From Branchiostoma floridae (lineage: Eukaryota; Chordata; Leptocardii; Amphioxiformes; Branchiostomatidae), in the NCBI RefSeq assembly GCF_000003815.2, contig NC_049997.1, positions 8,581,158 to 8,645,157 on the forward strand: a stretch of DNA of 64,000 bases, given 5' to 3'. The notes under the pieces were generated by a model. The model was not told where the DNA came from, made no database searches, and saw nothing but the letters and a program-made list of their open reading frames with translations. A program made the position numbers and the translations under genes. This document shows positions 1 through 33,300 of this stretch, piece after piece. Each line of letters starts with the position of its first letter. Position 1 is the first letter of the stretch.

Positions 1-668
1 ATGCCTCCTCGTATTTAGAGCTCGCTGAAACTCGGCCGAGCTAAATTCTTGATTTGTAAAGGGGGCTTTATTGGTGCGGATGTAATTTGCAATCAATATG
101 CTCGGCTGTCAGTGGACATGTTTAAATAACTTATTTGCTGGGCAGCTTTTAACAATGATTGAAATAAATATCGGTTTGCTTTTGTAACTTTCATCTACTA
201 AAATTAATATACTTATTGTAAATAGCTCTAAATTCTTCTAAATAGAGTAAAATCCTGTAATATCATTTTCCGTTCTTTTGTAACTTATTTCATAAATGGT
301 AGTTCTGTACATGAAAGACTTCAGATTTAAATGGAATGAAACACCAAGTTTTCATACTATGATCCCCTCATGCAGTATTGAGACACGGTACTTACATATA
401 ATTATGAATCATCTAGATATGACAAAAGGTGTAAAGGGTTAATATATATATATATATATATAAATTGTCAAATATTTGAATACTTGATCCAAATTCGTAA
501 ACAGTGTCGCATATTAATCATCAGGAATCTTAAAACCACGCGACGTGTAGAAATTGATAGCAGATATGGACATGCTAATATGAATTGTATAAAAACTGCC
601 TACTGGTCGTGGCTGTTATTATGATTCGGTTTGATCCCACAACTGTGTTTTTATCACATGCCAGCAAT
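1..668 (-). other. Probable 3' UTR and flank of the mosaic channel gene
   Basis: No coding exon is visible. On the minus strand an AATAAA hexamer lies at about 67-72, roughly 600 bp past the stop codon, a plausible polyadenylation signal. A (TA)n microsatellite occupies about 441-462. The remainder is AT-rich with nothing recognisable. Confidence 0.45.
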
Positions 669-22306
<21,638 letters not shown>

Positions 22307-24358
22307 TTCGCGCCACGCCCGGGTCCGGCTGGGCGGATGGTTTGTTCTTCCCCGTTAATAGTGCCCTGTTAATAGTGCAAAGTTGTCCCCGGTGTCGTCA
22401 CAAGAAAAGCTGTATACCTACTACACACGGGCTTCTAACAAGGAAAAAACTGTACAAATACAAGAGCGAATGTCTTAGTTCTAAATGAAGAGACGTTTTG
22501 AAGCAAATTATAGCAGGATAAAACTATCACAAAGACGATTAGTGAACATTTCCAAAAGTGGCAACAACAAAAAATAACAACAACCAAACGACAACTTCAA
22601 CGTCAATTTTACACTAAAACGGGTGGTCTGTTCGTTACCTACCTCTATGTTTTCAAAATTGTCACGAGCATATCATTCAGTCCCTCACAATGTTGTGACA
22701 TGACGGATAGCAAAGACGCCTTTATTACAATAGAGACACGAGTCCCAAATCCGAGTGATTACATTTTAAATTATTCATGATGGCGGGTACTGGGGACAAT
22801 GCTGAGCTGTCATGTCATCATCATGAAAAATGACGCCTGTGTATGTCTGGTAGACATCGTTTGATTCCACCGCTTCACCAATATTTCAGCTCTATGATCT
22901 GTACTATATAAACTTCAAAACAGGTGCTACCGAATTAGAGAATGGTCATTATGTTTGCGGAAGCAGCAAACACATAGTTTTCCTGCAGATATTCTACCAA
23001 AACGCAGGAAAAGCTGGGGCTGTACCAAGCTCTCTACGTTTCCAGCTTTTTGATTGGCCACAAAAGGGCTTTCCTCGGGGATACGTCACATGTGAACCTA
23101 TCAGCAAAACGCTTGCTCAAACCGGGATCCAATGAAAACACTGATGACAAAGCCTTTGGCTGTGAAATACAGCTTTTCGATTGGCCGAAACTCTATGCTT
23201 GTCATCGAATAAACCAATGAACGCACAGGATTTAAACCGGCCGGGCCACCTTGAGCAACATAACGTTATAAGAGTTATAAGATATAAAAAATCGGTGCAG
23301 AATCATGTCAAACCACGTAGCATAGTGGGGAATGATACGGCCTCACACGCTGAAGGCCGCAGGATCGAGTCTCGCTGGGTCACTTTTTTTATTCCCCATT
23401 TTAGATATGTATCTTGTATTTACAACATTTTCATCTTGCGAACAGGGCATCGTTCGTTTTACACGCCTTTTTCAATTTTTTTCTTGCACTCAAAAGACGT
23501 GCGGGGCGTTACGGTCGGTCGGACGGTCCGTGTGGGGAGCCGGGGGGCTTGCCAAGGCCTCGTTGCCTTTCTACTAGTTGTTTCTTTTCTTGCGATTTTT
23601 CCATTCCTTTCCCTTCGCAAACATCCTGCATTTTTTTCAAAAATGTTGCCTTTCTAGTTTTTGTCAACTATTTGAACGATTATAGGGTCTTGCCTATTGC
23701 ATGCAGCCACATTAAAGCTATCCAGATTAGACATAAAAACCTACCTCTAGTGACTTTTCAATGGTTTGCAGTCGTGATTTTTTTATTTCTCTTTACCGTG
23801 TGGTTCAGGTGAAGGTGCGGCCATTTTGGTTCAAGTCCTCGACAATGTTCGGTAAACATCGGCTGTAGTCGGTAGGTCCACTCTCTGTGTCCCGCCCACC
23901 GCCAATATCAGGTTCTACACGGAATGCCATTAAACTAACTTGAATAAACCCTTTCACAGATATCAGCACGTATGTAAGGCGACTGAAATTATATGGACTA
24001 TGATACTTGACTAGTACGGACTGTCAGATTATAATCTACATGTGTGTATTTTGCCTAGCACACTCCTAAAATACCCTCCAAAATACTTATTTGTGAGCAT
24101 CACACTAACAAACACTCGTTACGGGAGATAAACTGCATGACTAGTAAGCAACGCACTAACGTTACTCATGGAGGTGAATTTGTTGATTAAAAAAGTATCC
24201 TGCAAACGCCAGGCGGTTCACCAAAAGAATTCAGTGACCATTACCAAACGAAACACTATCTCGGTCATCGGGACAAAAAAATCGTCACTAGACAGACAGA
24301 CCGACAAATATCACAATATCTAGGTCATCAGGAGACGAGTGGTCATAGGTCAACCAAC
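22307..24358. promoter_or_regulatory. Divergent intergenic region between the mosaic channel gene and TTLL12
   Basis: About 2 kb lie between two oppositely directed start codons. It contains inverted CCAAT boxes (GATTGGCC) near 23052 and 23182, in two similar blocks (AGCTTTTTGATTGGCC and AGCTTTTCGATTGGCC). A tRNA-like SINE head lies at 23313-23386. Near 24359 the TTLL12 start is embedded in AACATGGCGGAC, a YY1-like motif often found at start sites. No exon is recognised. Promoter assignment is inference. Confidence 0.4.
23313..23386 (+). mobile_element. tRNA-like SINE head
   Basis: The stretch reads GTAGCATAGTGGGGAATGAT, then GGCCTCACACGCTGAAGGCC and GCAGGATCGAGTCTCGCTGG. The first part resembles an A box, and GGATCGAGTCTC resembles a B box. 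A T-rich tail follows. It is too diverged for a working tRNA gene and more likely the head of a SINE. Confidence 0.45.
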
Positions 24359-27300
24359 ATGGCGGACGCCGAGCAGGCCGTAATTGTCCCAGTGGACCAT
24401 CGTCAGATGGATTATCCGACTTTTCTGAAGCTGCACCGGGGACAGCTAGCTAATTCTGGAGTGCCAGAGGTCTATTGGCCAGGTGTGCAAAAGAAGATTC
24501 GAGACGAAGTAAGATTTAGCGCTGAAATCACGCGGCAAATGTGTCATGGGGGGAGGGGGGCGTGGTAGTCAGATGACCACGTTGGTTACATGTATACGTA
24601 GGAAGACCGCGTCGACCGCCGTTGCTAAAATTAACTGTTCCTGCGGGAACCGATGAAAAACATACGAAATACAAAATTTTCAGATTATGCATTCACCAGG
24701 CAAAAACCAGAACTTTATCACGGACATTGATTCTTGGTTAGTAGCCGAAATATTTACAGTTTTCTTGTGTCGTAACCCCCCAAAAAAATATTTAAAAAGC
24801 GATAGCCCTCGGCTATTGATCTGACAAAATATTCCTTCCTTTTTTCACTATTGACAGGATGATCCTCTTATATTATATAATCTTTTGAATAACTCCTCAT
24901 GATCCTGTCAACCCAAACCCAAGATCTGACTGAGAAAACCTTGTAAAATGATGCAAAAGGAAGACATTATTCGCATTCCTGAGCAAGAATGATTGTCAAT
25001 AAGATTTAAGAAAGTAGATATCTTGCGCAGACAGTGTTTGAAGCCCCAGGTACTAGGTGAATGGATGCTTTCAATGAAAAAAATATATATATTTCTGTGT
25101 TCTCTGCTGTCAATAACACTTAGGTCACTATTTACATGATGTTTTCTGTCAATACAGGCTTTTCATTATTGATGACGTACAAAGTATAATTTGAATCGTC
25201 CCACTACCATGTTAGTGGGCAATTAAATTAAGCAGTAGCAGTATGGTTAACAGAAGTACGCTGAAATTCAACATGGCGCAGATGACGTCAAATGAAGACA
25301 TCAGAATGACATAATTCTTTTCTTCTGATGGAACTAGGTCTACGATGCGGGACATTATTTTGGCATGATGCAGGTAGAAGAAGATGAGGAGGAAGGGGAT
25401 GATGAGGGGGGTGGGGACAGAAACAACCCCACCCCAGGGGATCACAGGTGGTGTGTCGTTGTCACAAGTGAGGATGGCGTGGACAGCAGTGATTCCAGCA
25501 GGTATTTTCTAATGCATCTGCACATCTTGGTTAACTGATAGCCTCACTTCAGTAGACAAATATTCCAGCTTCCGGCATTTGTACATGTCAACTACTTAGT
25601 ACTAATACTCAGATCCAAGCAGAGGTTAAGTGTGAGGTTATGCTCCAGCTTTTATGTATTTATTTCCTTACAAGTCTATTGTGCTGTAATACAACAAGGA
25701 AGGTACTAGTATGAATCTATGATGAAACAGGTGTTCCTTTATGAGCCTTGTGTTGGACATACTTTTCAGTTTTAGACATTTTTGTCAGGCTTTCCATTTT
25801 GTCAGGTCCTACAAATGATCCTACAAATGGTACAAATTTAAACCAAAACTTATTGACATTCCTGGTGACTCTGAGTGATGAGTAGGAATATTTTAATTCA
25901 AGTATTCAAATTATTCAGATGATTTTCTCTGCTTTTAGACTGCCAAGCCTTTTCTTGTCAATAGTACTTTTTTTGGCTCATCCCCAGTATCTTCCTGGTT
26001 GACCATGCGTGGACATTCCAGTACGGGTACGCGCGGCTGCAGCTACAGCAGGTGCCGGGACTTCTGGGCAGGATGGCCGCCCTGATGGACATCTGTCAGG
26101 AGCTGTCTGAGGAGGAGAAGACAGAGAGGGTGCTGGATGAGATGTGGAGGTTTGTTTGTTTATTTCTTGCTTGTTTTATGTTTGTTTGTTTGGGGAGTTA
26201 AATGGAAGTGCCCTAATAGTACCCAGTGCATCTGTTTCATGTCCCTGGGAATGAGAAAAAATCCATGCAATCAATTCGAATTCCAAAACAAATATATCTC
26301 TTTCTCCCTTTCCCACCTCTTTATTCCCCTATCTTTTCCTCCCACTCTTTCCCTCCCTCCCTCTGTCTCTCTCTCTCTCTCTCTCTCCTCCTCTCTCATC
26401 CCACCCTATCTCTCTCCCTCTATCTCTTACTTTCTCCCTCCTTCTCTTTCTCTCTCTCCCTCTTTCTATGATATTAATTGAAGTATGCTCTGTTGCTTCT
26501 ATTTCTATATCTAGGTTTACCTGGCAGTACAAGTTGAACTTTCAGGGAGCTGTAAGTATGTTTTCCTTGCATTATGAAGTGTGATATTAATTTACGACTT
26601 CAGTAATACATGTACTACAATTCATAGTATGAGTCCACGATGTCAATGCCTGACTCTGATAAAGTTGTTACACATTGCCAGTATTTCAGACATTAATTTT
26701 ATCTGTGTATGATGGTTGACTGTTTTTGTATCAACATTAGACAGCTGATGACAAGATAGCATTCTGGTATGTGAACGATGAGTTTGGGTCCCGGATTCAG
26801 CACTGTGATGAGCCAGCCTGCAGGATGGTGCCTTTCTACTATGTCCCCACCAAAACTTCCTACACACTTATGTGGCTGTTACAAGACCTGGACTGTGGAG
26901 GTATGTATGCTACAAGTAAATGGTTTGACCTAATGATTATGCTAAGGTCACATTTCTAAACCAGTGGCTGAGCAGTACAAAAAGTACAATTCGAAAGACA
27001 ACAAAAAATTCTAGACCAGTAGCTGAGCAGTACAAAAAGTATTATTATTTTAAAGACAACAGAAGATTCTAAACCTGGACAGACTGAGCAGTAGCCTGCA
27101 TACCATCCGTATTCTACCAGGGCTCCCCCTAAAGGGGTAGCAAGTGTAAGGAGCCCCGGTAGAATACGGATGGTACCCAGGCTAGCTGAGCAGTACAAAC
27201 TGTATTTTAAAGACAACAAATAATTCTAAACCTGGACAGACTGAGCAGTAGCCTGCATACCATCCGTATTCTACCAGGGCTCCCCCTAAAGGGGTAGCAA

Positions 27301-30300
27301 GTGTAAGGAGCCCCGGTAGAATACAGATGGTACCCAGGCTAGCTGAGCAGTACAAAATGTATTTTAAAGACAACAAATAATTCTAAACCTGGACAGGCTG
27401 AACAGTACAAAAAGTACAATTTCAAAGACAACAAAAGATTCTAAACCAGTTGCTGAGCAGTACAAAAAGTATAATTCTAAAGACAACAAAAGATTCAAAA
27501 CATAAAAACAACAGTCATGAACATAACTTGTGTATATTTCTTGATGACCATAATATTAATCAAAGTAAAATCCTAATAGATATCAGCTCTACAGCTTTGG
27601 TTATAGGCTAAACAGTCCTATGTGAGAATGACTGTATCTGCAACATAAGGTAAATCTGCAGGCTGACTCAGGGTACAATTATTACTTTCATATAGTTTGT
27701 ACATTGTATCTCCAGTCATTTGTAAATGTCTGATGGCATTAACGGCAAAATGTTATTTCCTCTCCTCAGATGAAGTGACCCGTGATTTTGCTGATGGACT
27801 CTCTGACGACACAGAGAGAAAATGTCGGCTGCTTGCCTGGATTCCACAGGACTTTACTCACATCTCACCCAACCAAGGAATTTCAGTCGATGACCAATTC
27901 TACTGGGTACGTTTTTTTTCAGTAGTAGATTTAAAAACGTAGTAGATTTTAAAGCCTATACACTACGGTACCTGCTAACAGTGACTTAGCTTGGTTTGCA
28001 GTTTTATTTGTTTGTTTTTGTTCAAAACCAATAAACTACTTTTAGGTAAAGCACATTACTTAATGTGTTATTCATAAAGTATACGTTGTGTAAGTTTTGA
28101 AGACCTTTCACAAATAACTTCGGTGATATAGGATGCAATACTAAACAATATGTCAATCTTGATATACATGTTTTGTACATGCACCTAATCAAAACTTAAT
28201 TGCTATTTTTTTGTTAGGTGAATTTGTACACTGATTTCTTAAATAGCAACAGATCTAGATTAGATTATATATTCTAATAGGCCGAAAGGACTCGCCTTAA
28301 GCAAGTAAGCAATAGTAGAATAAAGTGTGTTAGGAAACAAAAATGTTAATGTAATGCATTCTGTCCTACAGACTAGACTAAAAGGATGCAGGGAAACTTT
28401 ACCTATCCCAGATGCCACTGGGAATCCACTAACCAATAGAGAAGGGCCTTACAAAGTGTACATGGATATCCAGGTCATCAGAGACAACCTGACTGATTCG
28501 CAGTTTCAACTCGTGGAGGAGGAAAGCCAAGCAGATATTGTGTGGACACGAAGTCATCTTCGGGACTTTAAGTAGGTTTTTTTTAAATGTATTACTGAAT
28601 CATCAGTGTTATCTTTCACAAGTCTAGACTGGTGTTACAGTATTATATTTGTAGCTACATGTACACATTGAACATAGTACATCTTATCTTTTTCAAAACA
28701 TGAGTTGGATATTTGTGTCAATTTTTGTACTCCTTTCTATTTCAAGATACAGCTACAGTAGTTATTCCTGTTTCTTTCTTCACATGACTGGCAAACCATT
28801 ATGAGGTGTAGCACACCGGATTTTGTAAGGTAGTGAGTGTGTAAGACTGACACGGAAGCTGTATAAGACTGCACTCAGTGCACTGTATCTTCTAAGGTTT
28901 TATCAACTCAAACTGTGGCCAGTGGTTTACCTACTAGTAGGTGAATATTGCAAGGAGAGCATTACCCTTTGGTTTTATGTCCCTCCAAAAAGTTAGGTAT
29001 TAGTAGTACCAAGAAGGCTTATTTAACCTCCTTATTAGTACTAATTTCATTGGTGTAACGTGCCATTTGGTGTAAAGTTCTTTTCCCAAGGACACAACAT
29101 TGGCACTTGAAACTGAGAACCTTTAGGTTCTAAATCAACATCATGTTCATCACAATTTGTCTATTGTTTCCATGGCAACTCCCAGGACCTTCAGTGTGGA
29201 TCGCCCTGATGTCTACATTAACCAGTTCCCCTGTGAGGGTATCCTGACTGTCAAAGACTGCCTGGCTTACATTGGTCAAAGGGCAGTGACCAATCAGGAC
29301 CCAGAAGCTCTGGAGAATGGTCCAAAATGGCTGCCAACGACCTTTAATCTTGCCTGGGCTCTCCCACAATTTGTGTCCAGCTTTCAACAAAGGGAGGAAA
29401 GGTATGGTTTTATCATCACTTTAGCCTAGTAGTAGTTAAAGGTAAAAACTCAAAAAGAAAAAAAAAAAAACTAAAAGATGTCCTAAAGCCACTGTCACAC
29501 AGTATGGAAAGTAGTCGGCCAATAAATCTGGAAAGTCTAAAGGACATTATCCACTGCATTATACATCCGGTGTTTATAGATAAGCCGATGTTTGCAGGTC
29601 GTCTTGACCAAGCAATCTCACTCATATTTCAGGTGAAAGATACACTCACAGGCCTCAAAATCCTTTTTTCTGCATATGAGTGCACTGGCGCAGGTAAACA
29701 CCACATTAATACCTGCACAGCTCCAATTTTCACACTAGCTACATTATTATTATGCAGGTGGTATTTTGAGCCCAGACTTGATTCTGTTTAAAATTTGATG
29801 AACTGCTCGCAATCAAATACAGATGAAGCTCATTAACTGTGTGACAGGGGCTTGAAGAACCTAGCACAGTCCACCTTCTACTAGACTACAACATAAAACT
29901 ACAGTATCAGAACACTAGGCAAGGCACAGACTATTGGAAATAAACTGCACATTATGTACATGTACCACGCTGATGTCAACCTGGATGAATAACCGGAAAG
30001 ACTGCTTCACAGGCAAGAGGGCATCCCATGGGCACTTCCACAGTTTGTGTCCTGTTTTCAACGGAGAGAAGAAAGGTATTCAAGTACATTTAGTTATGGC
30101 TTTCATACTCAGACTACTATTATAGCTAGTTGCTAACATATTAGAAAGCTATCTTGCAAAATCACTTCAAATACTTGTGATATACATTGTATACTACTAG
30201 GTAAATGTGTATGAACTAATATTGATATTTGGAGAGATTTAAAAGATGAAATCTAATAATTTTATTCATTGTTTAACTGTGAATTTCTATGCTATTAGGA

Positions 30301-33300
30301 TCATGTGTACAAATTTGATGTTTAACAAATGCCAATTCATTGTTACACTTGCAACATGAATATGGTAAATATTCTAAAATAATTGCTGCATTTTGATAAA
30401 TGCTGATCACCCCAAATGTCTCACAAAAATCAAATGCCAAACATATTTTTTCTTACATCAATATGTTATATGATTTCAATAATCTAAAAGTTACTCATTG
30501 TTCCTATATATGAAACTCAGCTGCTAAACTGGGCTGATGATGTTTCCAATTTTGAGGGCGTGTCCTGTAGCTAGCAGTCAGCCAATCAGAGAATTGGTAT
30601 TACTGAAAGGAAACATTTGGGTGATTCTGTGATTGGATAACATCTGATTAGAGACCACGCCCACAAATTAATCTAATTAGTGGAAACCTCAGCCCAATTT
30701 AGCAGAGCCTCCCCAAGTTATATTGTATAAATGTGCGGCAAGTACTGTATATAACGACAGTCATGTATGAAAAAACATAACAATCAGGTCTATTATACTG
30801 TAATGTCTTGATTACAATTACTTGATGATTAAGAGACTCTATGTTTATACACAAGCAAGGCTCTGCATTTGAGAATTGGTAATGTCAATGAAGCATGCAC
30901 AATCAAGCACAATTATTTAAAGAAAGCGCATCAAACCGTGGGGCCATTGTGTATAATCTAGTCCTGTCAGTAACGCCCCTCTCCCGTGTAGGGGTCTGGA
31001 CAACCACTGGATCCTAAAGCCATGGAACCTGGCTCGAGGACTGGACACTCAAGTCACCAACAAGCTGCATCACATCATAAGGCTCTCCGAAACATCACCG
31101 AAGGTTTGTCATCATCTAAACAGGGATAAACAAGTCCACTAGCCCTATTGTCCAGGGCAAGTGAAAGTGCTGTTCGGGCAAGTGCATGTCCTACCCCACT
31201 TGTCCGATCGGGCAAGTAAGATTTTTCCATTGATTTTAGTGCAATTTTGATATACTTGTTACTTTTTACAGTCATGACATCAAGCAATTGTCTACAGAGG
31301 AAGTGAAAATGCATATACTAGTAACAGTGACATTTGAATTTTGGGCAAGTGAAAAATTGGTTCGGGCAAGTACGTATACATTTTTTATGTGCTTGCCCGA
31401 TAGGACAAGTGAATTTTAGAAAACTTGTTCAACCCTGCTAAAGCCATTTTTTACTAGATTGTGACTACTGAATGACTGACCAAAATTAATTTTTGTGTAT
31501 CCTTTAATTTTGTAGCTGGAGTAAATTTAAAGTGAAAGCAAAAGTATGATTTAAAAGACTACAGAGCACACACAAAGTAAAGAAAATTTGGTCTATGAAA
31601 GTCATCATTTATCCATGAAACTGCCCTCAAACAGTCAGAGGCTACTAGTTTCATATATAGGCTCATGGACACAAGATTGAGAAGTTATAAATTAGATTCC
31701 TAGAAGCTATTTAGCATTCCTAGCAAAGACGTTGGGTCCGTGGGAAAGACATTTCACACGACATTCCTCTCTCCACTCTGGTGTAAAAATGGGAACCTGA
31801 CTTTGGCTGGAGAGGTAAAAAGAGGGGGATGGGACCACCTTCCAATTCCGTGCCCTTAAAACACAGTGGATGACATTACCCACTACTCCTACGGCCTCAA
31901 AAAGGCTAGTTTACTAGTTTAGTTTTACTAGACTTTAGTTTTATTCAGAAAATCAGCCTCGCAGTTTGTGAAACCAAACTGAATATCAATGAATTGTACA
32001 AATTGTTGCATGGCGAATACAAAATATATAAATAAGAATTAATTAAACAATTACAAAACATGATGCAGAAACACCTAAACAAAGTTGTACGTAATGCCTT
32101 ACAAAGAACGCCGAAGTAAGGACAGGAACGTCCTACACAGAGTATCACTACGAGGACTCGTTATACAGGCGTATGGCCTGCTATGGAACTATGGAACTAC
32201 CTCTACCTTTTTCAGGGATTCAAACTCAGACCCTTCAGATGATATCCTGTGATATCTCTTAACCAAAATATTGACTGTTTCTTCGATCACTATTTCTTCA
32301 GGTTGCGTGTAAGTATCTGGAGGACCCCGTCCTGTACTACAGAGAGGATGTTGGTCAGGTGAAGATGGACATTCGCTACATCGTCATGCTGCAGTCTGTC
32401 AAACCACTCAAGCTGTTCGCCTACAAGGTGTTCTGGCTGCGATTCGCCAACAAGTAAGTCCTTACACAATGTTGTTTTTTTCGTATGCTGTCCTGGTTTG
32501 TAGTATACATCATCTATGAGAGAATGCAGCATGGCTTATTCCGTATCACACAAGGTGGGAGCATATATAGGAACCGAGGGCAAATACACCCTCTTGTATT
32601 CCTTTAATGTCATACTCACTGGAGACAACACACATTTCAATGCAAAATGCACCAGAAGTTGAGATTTTTATTTAAGCTGTTAGCCAACAAGTAATTCCTA
32701 CATACGTAGTACACAATGTCCTTTCCCTTGTATGAAGTCCTTGTATATACATCTATAGAGAGCATACAAGATCTTGATGGCATCCCCGCGTAAACCTTGG
32801 ACTTACATGTATGAACGACTTACCATAGACCATGTAGTTCTCTTTTCACCCACAGTAAGTCCAATGGTCTGAAAATGAACTTACTCAGGGAGGACTGAAG
32901 ATAGACTTACTGCCTAAATTGGTGTAAAGGCCTTACTCTGGATAATAGACTCCACCAAAACTTGAACCCCTCAAACATGGCAAAATGGGGTGTAATTATT
33001 TTTGTTTTTATTGCATCCAGGCCCTTCTCCCTGGACCACCTGGATGAGTATGAGAAGCACTTCACAGTGATGAACTACACAGAGGGTGGCACCAAGTTAC
33101 ATCAGGTCAGTGAAGTTGCACCTAGGGCTTTGTACCTAAAAAGTTAGTAAATTACCCAATGTTATTATTAGAAAGAAGGTACCCAAAATATAACCTTCTT
33201 GGTAAAGATAATAAGTCAATCAAATCAAATCAGTCAATGAATATTCCATGGAGGTTCGACATATCTAAATTCTAACTTGTTTGACTGGTTTTCTCGCAGG

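Larger units (their letters stand above)
26963..27500 (+). repeat. Tandem repeat array in TTLL12 intron 5
   Basis: Units of about 55-60 bp contain GCTGAGCAGTACAAAAAGTA, then AAAGACAACAAAAGATTCTA and AACC. Two of the units carry an inserted hairpin element (27092-27185 and 27249-27342), so part of the array repeats as a higher-order unit of about 157 bp. Confidence 0.75.

Noticed and set aside
23181-23657. Plus-strand open frame of 158 codons upstream of TTLL12.
   Set aside because: It runs through a tRNA-like SINE head and T-rich tail and shows no domain. It is likely fortuitous.
25028-25054. Tiny plus-strand exon candidate reading TVFEAP between AG and GT.
   Set aside because: The true TTLL12 exon at 25338 supplies the expected sequence (VYDAG) in the right phase, so no micro-exon is needed.
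25212-25530. Minus-strand open frame of about 100 codons with two strongly hydrophobic segments, resembling a small membrane protein.
   Set aside because: The complementary strand is TTLL12 exon 2 (25338-25501: [20 protein letters not shown] and so on), which closes the TTLL12 frame exactly. The hydrophobic antisense reading is the mirror of its acidic codons.
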